From contig DATJCX010000071.1 in NCBI GenBank assembly GCA_035497735.1, forward strand, positions 221,374 through 285,373: 64,000 nt of DNA, written 5' to 3'. The translations under genes were made by a program, and so were the position numbers. Origin of the DNA: Brumimicrobium sp035497735 (GTDB lineage Bacteria; Bacteroidota; Bacteroidia; Flavobacteriales_D; Crocinitomicaceae). Below, one piece after another: positions 1-7,951 of this stretch (the first letter of the stretch is position 1; each line of letters opens with the position of its first letter). The notes beneath the pieces are model-generated. The model searched no databases. It was not told the origin of the DNA and was given only the letters and a program-made list of their open reading frames with translations.

Positions 1-548
1 TGAAACCCATTCCAGAAAATCAATTGGTAGCTTTAGATGATGGTGATGTTGTGCAGATCGGTGATGTTGAAATTAAGACGCACTATACGCCTGGACATGC
101 AATTCATCACAATGCTTATCAATTAGGTGATATTATTTTCACGGGAGATGTAGCAGGTGTTAAAATCGCTGGTGGTCCCGTTGTTCCACCTTGTCCGCCA
201 CCTGATATCAATGTTGAACTTTGGAAGGAGTCTATCGCTAAACTAGAGAAACTAGATGCTTCAAAATTGTATTTGGCGCATTATGGCGAGGTGAATAATG
301 TGAAGGAGCATTTTGCTGACTTACGCTTTATCCTTGATGATTGGGCGAATTGGATAAAACCACATTATGATAATATGACTTCAGTCGAAGATATCACACC
401 ACATTTTGTGAATTACACTCAAGAGCAATTGCGTGAAAAAGGTGTAAGCGAAGAGGTTGTCGAGAAATACGAAAAAGGAAACCCTAGCTTTATGTCGGTT
501 ACAGGATTGTTGCGTTATTGGAAACTGAAAGAACAAGGAAGAATTTAA
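1..548 (+). CDS. MBL-fold metallo-hydrolase, C-terminal part
   Basis: The frame (codons from base 3) is open to the window edge, so this is the C-terminal ~180 residues of a longer protein; the usual HxHxDH zinc motif would lie upstream and cannot be checked. Visible family features are TPGHA, where the histidine is the usual third-motif ligand, the TGDV aspartate that bridges the two metals, and a late AHYG histidine. About 90 further residues follow, rich in charged and aromatic residues, as in MBL hydrolases with a helical C-terminal extension. Substrate cannot be told from sequence. It converges on the minus-strand gene at 556-1380 with only 7 bases between. The first ATG/TTG inside the window is not taken as the start. 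Confidence 0.8.
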   Translation, partial: KPIPENQLVALDDGDVVQIGDVEIKTHYTPGHAIHHNAYQLGDIIFTGDVAGVKIAGGPVVPPCPPPDINVELWKESIAKLEKLDASKLYLAHYGEVNNVKEHFADLRFILDDWANWIKPHYDNMTSVEDITPHFVNYTQEQLREKGVSEEVVEKYEKGNPSFMSVTGLLRYWKLKEQGRI

Positions 549-555
549 GACTTCT

Positions 556-1380
556 TTATTCTACGCTAAAATTCACATCGTAACTCGTATGTCTTCTAAT
601 ATTCACCACTCTGTTGTTGTCTAACAAAAAGTATTGTCCTTTAATTCCTAGTAGTTTACCAGTGATTATAGGACTTTTGTCTAAGTTTAAACTAGTTACT
701 TTCGTAGGAAATTTTAAAACAGGATAGTTGATTTCTGTTAAGTCATCTTCATCTGAAATATATTGTGAAATATCTTCTGGAAGCAACTCTTCTAATTGCC
801 ATTTTGTTTCTTCCAAATCAATGCTTTCATCAATGCTATTGGTCAGCATTTTTCTCCAGTTGGTTTTATCTGTGAATGAAGATTTAAGCGCAACTTCTAT
901 TACTCCAGCTAAATAACGATTGGGTGTTTCTGCTAGTTTAATCGCTGCACTTGCTCCTTGGTCTATCCAACGTATCGGTATTTGAGTTGAACGCGTAACA
1001 CCTACTTTTACAACATCAGTTGCGGCTAAATAAACAAAGTGTGGCTGATTGTGATTTCTTTCTTCCCATTCAATATCACGACCTTCTCCTAGATGAGCGC
1101 GACATAATTCTGGTCTGATAATACATTCAGCAGATTCAGGTGAGTTTATAAAACAGTTGTAACAAAACCCTTGATTATAGGATGTTTTTGTTTTTACACC
1201 ACAACTTTTACAGAAGATATCACCTTGGAAATTAAGCGTAATTGTTTTACCTAAAAATTCATTTAAACTCAATGTTTGATGCTCGCCTGTCTCTTTATTA
1301 TGAAATAACATTTGATATTGAACTAGATTGTTTTCGTCCAATTCCACTAACATTTTTCTTAATTCGCCTTTAATTTCCAT
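556..1380 (-). CDS. DUF2797 family protein
   Basis: A 274-residue protein matching the DUF2797 pattern: an N-terminal MEIKGELRKM opening, a four-cysteine putative zinc site (CKSC then CYNC about 15 residues later), a CRAHLGEGRD segment, then the core YLAATDVVKVGVTR...WIDQGA block near residues 115-145. That core resembles the GIY-YIG nuclease fold in its spacing of tyrosine and arginine, but catalysis has not been established for the family as far as I know. It is followed, 8 bases downstream, by the nucleoside transporter gene's stop; the two genes lie on the same strand, but the transporter is upstream of this gene in transcription, so they may be co-transcribed. Function unknown. Confidence 0.8.
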   Translation of the reverse strand: MEIKGELRKMLVELDENNLVQYQMLFHNKETGEHQTLSLNEFLGKTITLNFQGDIFCKSCGVKTKTSYNQGFCYNCFINSPESAECIIRPELCRAHLGEGRDIEWEERNHNQPHFVYLAATDVVKVGVTRSTQIPIRWIDQGASAAIKLAETPNRYLAGVIEVALKSSFTDKTNWRKMLTNSIDESIDLEETKWQLEELLPEDISQYISDEDDLTEINYPVLKFPTKVTSLNLDKSPIITGKLLGIKGQYFLLDNNRVVNIRRHTSYDVNFSVE

Positions 1381-1388
1381 TATTTATT

Positions 1389-3041
1389 TTAGTATAACAT
1401 TCCAACTAGTGTTGCTGTAAGCATACAGGCTAGCGTTCCGGCAATCATTGAGACAAATCCATACTTTGCTAATACAGATCTTTTTTCTGGTGCCAATGCG
1501 CCTATTCCACCAACTTGAATCCCAATGGAAGAGAAGTTAGAGAATCCACACAATACATAGGTACCGATAATCACCGATTTTTGGGTTAACTCATCTTGTA
1601 GTTCAGCCAAATGTGGATAAGCTACAAATTCGTTGATGATTGTTTTTTCTCCTAATAATTGGCCGATAATTGTAGCGTCTTGCCAGGGTGTTCCCATCAG
1701 CCATGCGAAAGGAGCAAGGATATAACCAACAATATATTGGAATGATAATTCTGTGTAAGAGTCTGATTTTGCTGCAATTATTTCATTTAAACCTGTATAG
1801 TGTCCAATTTTTCCAATTCCGTAGTTTACAAGCGCAATTAAAGAAATAAAAACGATTAGCATTGCTGCTACGTTTACTGCCAATCTTAATCCGTCTGTAG
1901 TACCGTTTGCAATAGCTTCTAGTGCATTAACTCCTAGTTTATCTTTAGGAATTCTTAAATCGGTATTTACTTGTTCCGTTTCTGGTAAGATGATTTTAGA
2001 GAAAACGATAGCTGCTGGTGCAGACATCAAGGATGCCGTCAGTAAATGTTTTGCGAAGAATACTTGTTGTTGTGGATCATCTCCACCTAAGAATCCGATA
2101 TAAGCTGCTAGAACTCCTCCGGCAATCGTTGCCATTCCTCCAGTCATTAAACATAGGATTTCACTATTTGTCATTTTATTCAAATAAGGCTTCACCAATA
2201 ATGGAGCCTCAGTTTGACCTAAAAACACATTACCGGCTGCTGAAATACTTTCTGCTCCAGATAGGTTCATTAAGCGTTTCATTACCCAAGCCATTCCGTA
2301 AACTAGCTTTTGTAATATTCCCCAGTAATAAAACAAACTCGTAAGTGCAGAGAAAAAGATAACAGAAGGCAGTACCCAAGTAGCAAAGTTCATTACCATT
2401 GGATGCATTTCACCTGTTACAACGCTACTAAATATGAAAAGTGCACCTTCGTGTGCCATTTCAATGACCTTCACAAAAGCTTTAGAAATAAAGTCGAATC
2501 CTCTTTCTACAAAAGGAACTTTTAAGATTAAGAAGGCCAAAAAGATTTGTAATGAAATTCCTTTGACTATGATGGACCAGTTAATTCTACTTCTGTTCTT
2601 ACTCAACAAAAATGCAGTAACCACCAATGCTATAATCCCTAAAAAACCACGAAATAAACTATCCCACGAAAAGGACGTCTTTAGGTTTTTATCTTCAGTT
2701 AAATAGGTGATTCTATCCCCATCTTTTGAAAGCGATAATCTTCCTTTTTCTGTTTGTTTGTTGACTAGAACTGTGAAAAGTTCTTGAACAACAGAGTCGG
2801 AAATAGTACTTGTTAGTGTTAGTTGCTGATCGTTTAATACGTATGTTCCGGCGGCGTTTTTAGTTAAGATAGTATCATTTGTATAATACGTTCCGTCGGT
2901 GTTTAACTGAAGTTTGAAACTTCTTCTATGCCATTCTTCAATGGTAATATTATCATTTTCTTTCGCAAAAACAGAGGTGAAAGAAAGTAGAATGAATAAA
3001 AAACCTAATCCTACTTTAAGAAGTCCTTTTGTTAATTTCAT
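1389..3041 (-). CDS. CNT family nucleoside transporter with exported N-terminal domain
   Basis: A 550-residue concentrative nucleoside transporter (NupC/CNT type), expected to import nucleosides with Na+ or H+ across the inner membrane. The diagnostic GQTEAPLLVKPYL segment near residue 273 and the following MTGGMATIAGGVLAAY helix are clear, and the C-terminal half carries NFSSIGIQVGGIGALAPEKR. Unusually for a family of about 400 residues, the first ~125 residues are not transporter: residues 1-26 look like a signal peptide (ending FTSVFA), then come ~100 residues of beta-rich, lipocalin-like exported sequence before the first transporter helix. The ATG start overlaps the 3' end of the upstream nuclease gene by 26 bases, which suggests translational coupling. 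Confidence 0.9.
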   Translation of the reverse strand: MKLTKGLLKVGLGFLFILLSFTSVFAKENDNITIEEWHRRSFKLQLNTDGTYYTNDTILTKNAAGTYVLNDQQLTLTSTISDSVVQELFTVLVNKQTEKGRLSLSKDGDRITYLTEDKNLKTSFSWDSLFRGFLGIIALVVTAFLLSKNRSRINWSIIVKGISLQIFLAFLILKVPFVERGFDFISKAFVKVIEMAHEGALFIFSSVVTGEMHPMVMNFATWVLPSVIFFSALTSLFYYWGILQKLVYGMAWVMKRLMNLSGAESISAAGNVFLGQTEAPLLVKPYLNKMTNSEILCLMTGGMATIAGGVLAAYIGFLGGDDPQQQVFFAKHLLTASLMSAPAAIVFSKIILPETEQVNTDLRIPKDKLGVNALEAIANGTTDGLRLAVNVAAMLIVFISLIALVNYGIGKIGHYTGLNEIIAAKSDSYTELSFQYIVGYILAPFAWLMGTPWQDATIIGQLLGEKTIINEFVAYPHLAELQDELTQKSVIIGTYVLCGFSNFSSIGIQVGGIGALAPEKRSVLAKYGFVSMIAGTLACMLTATLVGMLY

Positions 3042-3606
3042 CTCTAATTTTTGATGCTAGTTCATAATCTTCATTGTCAATAGCGTGTTGCAATTCTTCT
3101 TCCAATTCGCTAATACTCATTTTTGAAAGGTTTGCCTTGTCGTCTGTATCTTCAGTATGAGTTTGCGGTTGAAAAAAATCAGCATCTTCATCTTCTTGAT
3201 CTAAACGTATTCCAGCGGAACCTAAAATTGACTCGTAAGTATAAACATCACACTTGAATCTAACTGCCAAAGCAATAGCATCTGAGGTGCGTGCATCTAT
3301 TTCTACTTCTAAACCATCTTTTTTACAAATTAATTTAGAATGGAAAATCCCCTCCTTTAAGTTGTATATGATTACTTCTTTTAAGACGATACTAAAAGCG
3401 TCTGCGAAGTTTTTAAATAAGTCATGTGTAAGTGGTCGGCTTGGGACCATGCTCTCTAATTCTATTGCAATCGCTTGAGCTTCGAAGCCACCAATAATAA
3501 TAGGAAGTCTTCTTACACCGCCTACCTCAGATAATACCAAAGCATAAGCTCCAGACTGAGTTTGACTGTAAGACAATCCAATTATTTCAAGTTTTACTTT
3601 GTCCAT
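3016..3606 (-). CDS. Bifunctional nuclease (DUF151) with UVR motif
   Basis: A 196-residue protein with the DUF151/BFN domain (residues ~1-135), recognisable from LSEVGGVRRLPIIIGGFEA, the SRPLTHDLF turn and the RTSDAIALAVRF motif. Members of this family have been reported to have RNase and DNase activity. A low-complexity acidic linker (about residues 138-160) joins it to a C-terminal UvrB/UvrC motif (LEEELQHAIDNEDYELASKI...), a helical hairpin used for protein-protein contact. The domain order is common in Bacteroidota. Its end overlaps the transporter start, so the two are probably one transcription unit. Confidence 0.88.
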   Translation of the reverse strand: MDKVKLEIIGLSYSQTQSGAYALVLSEVGGVRRLPIIIGGFEAQAIAIELESMVPSRPLTHDLFKNFADAFSIVLKEVIIYNLKEGIFHSKLICKKDGLEVEIDARTSDAIALAVRFKCDVYTYESILGSAGIRLDQEDEDADFFQPQTHTEDTDDKANLSKMSISELEEELQHAIDNEDYELASKIRDEINKRTS

Positions 3607-3645
3607 AAGAGGTGAAAGTTCTTCAATTTGATAAATTATATAAAA

Positions 3646-3673
3646 ATTTAGGGAAGCACTGGCCTCCCTAAAT
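3646..3673 (-). terminator. Intrinsic terminator after etfBA
   Basis: Inverted repeat with 9-base arms ATTTAGGGA and TCCCTAAAT around a 10-base loop, followed on the minus strand by a short T-rich run. It lies 41 bases beyond the etfA stop and upstream of the nuclease gene, so it separates etfBA from the nuclease-transporter unit. Confidence 0.65.
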
Positions 3674-3713
3674 ATACAACAATTATGTAAAAATAATATT
3701 TATTCTTGAATGA

Positions 3714-4655
3714 TTAGTTAGAAGCTTTGAATTTTTTTACTGCTTCAATCAAACGAGGTACTACTTCGAAGGCATCTCCAACCACTCCATAGTCAGCTGC
3801 CTTAAAGAAGGGAGCCTCTGGATCTGTGTTGATTACAACGATAGTCTTAGAACCGTTAACCCCAGCTAAATGCTGAATTGCACCAGAAATTCCAACTGCA
3901 ATGTAAAGGTTTGGACGGATTGCAACTCCAGTTTGTCCAACGTGCTCGTGGTGAGGTCTCCAGTCTGAATCTGAAACTGGACGTGAACATGCTGTTGCAG
4001 CACCTAATTCTTTTGCTAATTCTTCAATCATTCCCCAGTTTTCAGGACCTTTTAATCCACGACCTGCAGAAACAACTAATTCAGCTTCTGGTAATGGAAT
4101 GTCTCCTTCTGGAATTTTTGTTTCCTTAACTATAACTCTTGTTGTACCTGCGTTTCCGTTGAAGTCTTCAACAGCCGCATCAGTACCTGTTTCCTCTAAT
4201 GGAATTGAGTTTGGAAGTAAAGAAATTACCTTTTTATCTGTATTTACTTTAACGTATCCAAAAGCCTTTCCTGAGAAAACATTTACAGGAATAGTTCCTT
4301 CAGCAGTTGGTAAACCAATTGCACCAGCAACTAAACCAGCATTTAATTTTACCGCTAAACGAGGTGCAGCAGCTTTTCCAACTAAATCGTCAGAGAAGAT
4401 AATCGTGTTTGCACCAGCTTGTTCAGCTGCAGTTTTTACCAAGTTAGCAATTTGTTGATCATCAATTCCTTCGAATGAACGGTCAACTAAAACTTTGCTA
4501 GCTCCATATACCCCAAGTTTTGCTAAAGTAGCATCACTTGCATTTCCGTTTGTTACAACTGTAACGTCTCCTAATTTTTTTCCGTATGTAACGGTTTCAA
4601 AAGCATTTTTTGCAATCTTATCACCATTACTATTTACATATACTAAAACTGACAT
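3714..4655 (-). CDS. etfA: Electron transfer flavoprotein alpha subunit
   Basis: 313 residues, the normal length. EtfA pairs with EtfB to carry electrons from acyl-CoA and other dehydrogenases to the respiratory chain by way of ETF-quinone oxidoreductase. The C-terminal FAD-binding domain (about residues 190-310) is clear: GRGLKGPENWG, then CSRPVSDSDWRPHHEHVGQT, the GISGAIQHLAGV loop and INTDPEAPFF. The N-terminal half is the Rossmann-like domain that faces EtfB. It sits 22 bases after etfB and is co-transcribed with it. All the FAD-site residues usually seen in EtfA are present. Confidence 0.97.
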   Translation of the reverse strand: MSVLVYVNSNGDKIAKNAFETVTYGKKLGDVTVVTNGNASDATLAKLGVYGASKVLVDRSFEGIDDQQIANLVKTAAEQAGANTIIFSDDLVGKAAAPRLAVKLNAGLVAGAIGLPTAEGTIPVNVFSGKAFGYVKVNTDKKVISLLPNSIPLEETGTDAAVEDFNGNAGTTRVIVKETKIPEGDIPLPEAELVVSAGRGLKGPENWGMIEELAKELGAATACSRPVSDSDWRPHHEHVGQTGVAIRPNLYIAVGISGAIQHLAGVNGSKTIVVINTDPEAPFFKAADYGVVGDAFEVVPRLIEAVKKFKASN

Positions 4656-4677
4656 ATTCTAAATTTTTTAAGTGTGA

Positions 4678-5418
4678 TTAAATTACTTTTGCTTCGTTGT
4701 GTAACAATGCTACTAATTCATCCATGTTTGCTGGATCAATTAATTTAACAGCAGACTTTGGCGCAGGTAAAGAATATTTAACGTATTCTGTTAATTTCGC
4801 TACGTTTGAAGGCTCAACTACCGCTAAAGGCTTTGTTCTAGCAGCCATAATTCCTCTCATGTTTGGAATTCTTGCTTCCGCCATTCCTTTTAAACAGCTA
4901 ACTACTATTGGTAACTCAACCTCAACAGTTTGAACTCCTCCAGTAATTTCTCTATCTAAAGATGCTGTAGATCCGTTTATTTCTAAACGCTCAGCTAATG
5001 AAATAAATGGCATGTCTAAATGCTCTGCTACCATTGACCCAACTTGTGAACCATTGTAATCAATCGTTTCCTTTCCTAATAGTACAACATCAAAATTGTT
5101 AGCTTTTGCGTAGTTTGCAATCTCTGCAGCAACTTGTGAAGCTTCAACTGCCTCAGTGTTAATTCTTACTGCATCATCTGCTCCAATTGCTAAAGCTTTA
5201 CGAATTGTAGGCTCGTCTTCAGCACCTCCAATTGTAATTGTTGTAACTGTGCCTCCGTGAGCTTCTTTTAATTCAATCCCTTTTACAAGTGCATACCACT
5301 CATCGTATGGGTTAACGATGTATTTTACTCCATTCGTATCAAATTTTGTATCGCCATCTGTGAATGCGATTTTTGATGTTGTATCTGGAGCCTTGCTTAT
5401 ACAAACTAGTACTTTCAT
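4678..5418 (-). CDS. etfB: Electron transfer flavoprotein beta subunit
   Basis: 246 residues, full length. It begins MKVLVCISKAPDTTSKI, the conserved EtfB opening, and has the nucleotide-binding region around GAEDEPTIRKALAIGADDAVRI and the LLGKETIDYNGSQVG motif. The recognition-loop region LERLEINGST...GGVQTVEVELP follows. In the EtfAB dimer this subunit binds AMP and contacts the partner dehydrogenases. It is first in the etfBA operon. A -7-like TATTTTTG box on the minus strand (bases 5453-5460) lies about 35 bases upstream of the ATG. Confidence 0.97.
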   Translation of the reverse strand: MKVLVCISKAPDTTSKIAFTDGDTKFDTNGVKYIVNPYDEWYALVKGIELKEAHGGTVTTITIGGAEDEPTIRKALAIGADDAVRINTEAVEASQVAAEIANYAKANNFDVVLLGKETIDYNGSQVGSMVAEHLDMPFISLAERLEINGSTASLDREITGGVQTVEVELPIVVSCLKGMAEARIPNMRGIMAARTKPLAVVEPSNVAKLTEYVKYSLPAPKSAVKLIDPANMDELVALLHNEAKVI

Positions 5419-5533
5419 ATATATCTATATTTACGTATTAATACTTTTTGTACAAAAATAAAAAAAAGTTTTGATTAATCAGTCATATTACAATGTATGC
5501 ATAGTAATTTGTGATTTTTATCACTTTAAAGAG

Positions 5534-5562
5534 TTTGTTTTACTTGTTTCTTTCTATTTTTG
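5534..5562 (+). promoter_or_regulatory. Bacteroidota-type promoter for the ulosonate-like operon
   Basis: TTTG at 5534-5537, a 17-base spacer, then TATTTTTG at 5555-5562, matching the TTG-N17-23-TAnnTTTG pattern of Flavobacteria. The -7 box ends 6 bases before the ATG at 5569, so the mRNA would be almost leaderless. Confidence 0.6.
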
Positions 5563-5568
5563 AGCATT

Positions 5569-5958
5569 ATGAAGAAAATTGGAGTTGGTATTTTGCTTTT
5601 CTTAGCATTCGTTTCTTGTGGTGTGAATATGGGTGACCGGATTGACACGGAAAGTTTAAGCGTTTATTTCCTTCCTGGTGTAGAAAAGGACCAAGCTGTT
5701 GCCTTTGCTGAGTATTGGAGAGACAATGGTTTCTTAGGAGAAAATAAACAGGTAATTCAGTTGGAAAAGGAAAAAGATGTTATCTTGATTAAATTAATTG
5801 AGAAAGAAAATTTTCACAACGAACCAATTTCAATTACGGAAGAAGCAATGTTACAAGATTTAGAGCGTTATTTAAAAAGAAACATTTTTCAGCGTGAAGT
5901 GGAAATTGTGATTACAGATAATACTTTTCGTCCCATTTTAAAAAGACAAAACGAATGA
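5569..5958 (+). CDS. Small lipoprotein of unknown function
   Basis: A 129-residue protein starting at the ATG at 5569. A TTG nine bases upstream is in frame but lies in the promoter's -7 box, so it is rejected. Residues 1-19 form a lipoprotein signal peptide, with FVSC as lipobox and the cysteine as the expected first mature residue. The rest is charged, alternating strands and helices (YFLPGVEKDQAVAFAEYW...), with no domain I recognise. It is the first gene of a tight operon: its stop overlaps the next start by four bases (ATGA). An envelope role alongside the downstream sugar enzymes is plausible but is inference only. Confidence 0.75.
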   Translation: MKKIGVGILLFLAFVSCGVNMGDRIDTESLSVYFLPGVEKDQAVAFAEYWRDNGFLGENKQVIQLEKEKDVILIKLIEKENFHNEPISITEEAMLQDLERYLKRNIFQREVEIVITDNTFRPILKRQNE

Positions 5959-6956
5959 AGATATCAGGTTCAATATATTCTGATAAAAACAGAGAACTAA
6001 AAGAAACAATTACGGACTTACAAGCACACCAAGTGGATATGTTACATGTGGACTGTAACGATGATGTTTCAGTATTTGAAGACATTAAACAAATCAGAAC
6101 ATGGTGCGATTTGCCCATAGATTTACATATTATAACGGAAACGCCTGAAAAGTACTTCGGTTTATTGAGAGAAACGCCAGTTGAATTTGTGACTTTCCAA
6201 TATGAACAGTTGAAAGAGAAATTGGTGATTCCAGCGGATATCAAAGGAGAAAAAGGCTTGGGAATTATTACGCCTACATCAATTGATGTTTTTGATGCGT
6301 ATGCAGATTTTGATTTTATCCTAATGATGGCTACAATTCCTGGACAAAGCGGTGGTGTTTTTGCACCCGAGAATTTTCAGAAAATCAATCATTTTAAAAA
6401 GAAGTACCCATCTAAAAACGTTCATGTTGATGGTGGTGTAAACGGAGAAGTTTCTTTTATTTTAAGAAATATGGGAGTGCATGCTTCTGTTTCTGGTAGT
6501 TTCTTGTTTAAAAACGTGAGTATTGGTCAGGCCTTGATGGATCTAACAAGAAGGGCGATTAAGTCGCAATTTAAAGTGAGAGATTTCATGATTCCTATCC
6601 AAGAATGTCCATTGGTTCAGTATGATTCTATGACTTTCAAAAGTGTATTAGAATCGATTGATGCCGGTAAGCAAGGTTTTACTTTGGTGGAAGAAAACAA
6701 TCAGTTTAAAGGAATTATTTCCAATGCTGATGTTAGAAAAGCGTTGATTAGGAATTTTAATGATTTACAACAAGTTGATGCACAGAAAATGGTGAATGAA
6801 CATCCTGTGATTATCAGTGCAGATGCCAATGTTACGGAAATGCTTAATGTGGTACGAAGCAAGAGTTTTCCTGTTATGTATATGCCTGTTGTAAATGGAG
6901 GAAATAAAGTGGAAGGGATTATAACCTTCATCAATTTAATTAAAGGAGAAATATGA
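5955..6956 (+). CDS. Ribulose-phosphate epimerase-like domain fused to a CBS pair
   Basis: 333 residues in two parts. Residues ~1-200 form a (beta/alpha)8 domain related to ribulose-phosphate 3-epimerase. The four metal and catalytic positions are kept: H31 and D33 (LHVD), H58 (DLHII) and D159 (VHVDGGV). The phosphate-loop region is altered, with MMATIPGQSGG in place of the usual PGFGGQ. Residues ~205-333 are a tandem CBS pair, usually an adenine-nucleotide or CMP-sugar sensing regulator, starting at VRDFMIPIQECPLV. CBS pairs are typical of arabinose-5-phosphate isomerase KdsD, where they follow a SIS domain; here the catalytic domain is epimerase-like instead. It overlaps both neighbours by four bases and precedes a DAHPS-like synthase and a KdsC-like phosphatase, so it may supply the aldose phosphate for a 3-deoxy-ulosonate. 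A genuine rpe lies at 21.3 kb, so this is not the housekeeping enzyme. Confidence 0.8.
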   Translation: MKISGSIYSDKNRELKETITDLQAHQVDMLHVDCNDDVSVFEDIKQIRTWCDLPIDLHIITETPEKYFGLLRETPVEFVTFQYEQLKEKLVIPADIKGEKGLGIITPTSIDVFDAYADFDFILMMATIPGQSGGVFAPENFQKINHFKKKYPSKNVHVDGGVNGEVSFILRNMGVHASVSGSFLFKNVSIGQALMDLTRRAIKSQFKVRDFMIPIQECPLVQYDSMTFKSVLESIDAGKQGFTLVEENNQFKGIISNADVRKALIRNFNDLQQVDAQKMVNEHPVIISADANVTEMLNVVRSKSFPVMYMPVVNGGNKVEGIITFINLIKGEI

Positions 6957-7951
6957 TTTTAAGATTAAAGAATAATGTCAATGCGAGTGAATTAGCGCAA
7001 TTGGCTGAGAAGTTCAAAGCTTTTGGTATTAATTATAAGGAAGGACAATTTTTAATTACTTCTTCATCTGTGAAGGAAGTTCCGAATGGTTTAGAAAATT
7101 TAGTGAATGAATCATGGGTTTTCCCGAATGATATGCAATTGTCTTCTCGTGAATTTCAAAGAGAAACAAGAGAAATTAGGATCGGTGATTTAACCATCGG
7201 TGGAAATACGAAAAATACGATTTTAATTGGCGGACCTTGTTCTGTTGAATCGGAAGAACAAATCCAAGAAAGCGCTCAGTTTATCAAATCTTTAGGTCTG
7301 ACAACACTAAGAGGTGGTTGCTACAAACCAAGAACGAGTCCTTACAGTTTCCAAGGTTTAGGTTACGAAGGGTTGATGTTGTTGAAGAAAATGCGTGAGG
7401 AACATGGTTTAAAAGTTATCACAGAAGTGAGAGACTCTACGCATGTTCAAGATGTTATTGAGCACAGTGATATTATCCAAATCGGAGCAAAAGCAATGTA
7501 TGATCAAGGAATCTTACGTGCTTGTGCAAAGATTGATAAACCTGTTTTGTTAAAACGTGGTTTTGGTTCTACACTTCAGGAATTTGTTCAAGCTGCAGAG
7601 TTTATTCTAGCAGGAGGAAATGACCAAGTTATTCTTTGTGAAAGAGGTATTCGTACTTTTGAAACCAACACGCGTTTTACATTGGACTTATGTGGTGTTG
7701 CTTATTTACAAGAATATACAAACTTGCCAATCATTTTAGACCCAAGTCATGCACTAGGATATAGATATGGAATTGAAAGTTTATCAAAAGCTTGTGTAGC
7801 GATGGGGGTTGATGGATTGCTTGTAGAAACGCATCCGAATCCAGCTGTAGCTAAATCTGATGCAAGTCAACAATTGACACACGAACAATTTAAAACTCTA
7901 AAATCGGCAATTGAGCCTGTTGCAGCAAGTGTTGGATATAAAATAGTATAA
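6953..7951 (+). CDS. DAHP synthase-like (type I-beta / KDO8P synthase family) enzyme
   Basis: 332 residues: an N-terminal ferredoxin-like domain (~1-70), as in the regulated DAHP synthase of Thermotoga, then the TIM barrel. Family motifs are GGPCSVESEEQ, RGGCYKPRTSPYSFQGLG, LLKRGFGST, LCERGIRTFETNTRFTLD and LDPSHALGYRYG. KPRTS, rather than the KANRS of KDO8P synthase, points to an erythrose-4-phosphate-like acceptor with phosphoenolpyruvate. The usual QIGARNMQNF segment reads QIGAKAMYDQG, so the active-site wall differs from ordinary DAHP synthases. There is no chorismate mutase domain. Translational coupling to the CBS fusion upstream (4-base overlap) and the KdsC-like phosphatase downstream (1-base overlap) argues for a secondary ulosonate pathway. 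An alternative is simply the cell's shikimate-entry enzyme. Confidence 0.85.
   Translation: MILRLKNNVNASELAQLAEKFKAFGINYKEGQFLITSSSVKEVPNGLENLVNESWVFPNDMQLSSREFQRETREIRIGDLTIGGNTKNTILIGGPCSVESEEQIQESAQFIKSLGLTTLRGGCYKPRTSPYSFQGLGYEGLMLLKKMREEHGLKVITEVRDSTHVQDVIEHSDIIQIGAKAMYDQGILRACAKIDKPVLLKRGFGSTLQEFVQAAEFILAGGNDQVILCERGIRTFETNTRFTLDLCGVAYLQEYTNLPIILDPSHALGYRYGIESLSKACVAMGVDGLLVETHPNPAVAKSDASQQLTHEQFKTLKSAIEPVAASVGYKIV

Noticed and set aside
6953..7951. Naming the synthase kdsA
   Set aside because: It has the DAHPS acceptor motif KPRTS, not KANRS, so only a DAHPS-like call is supported.
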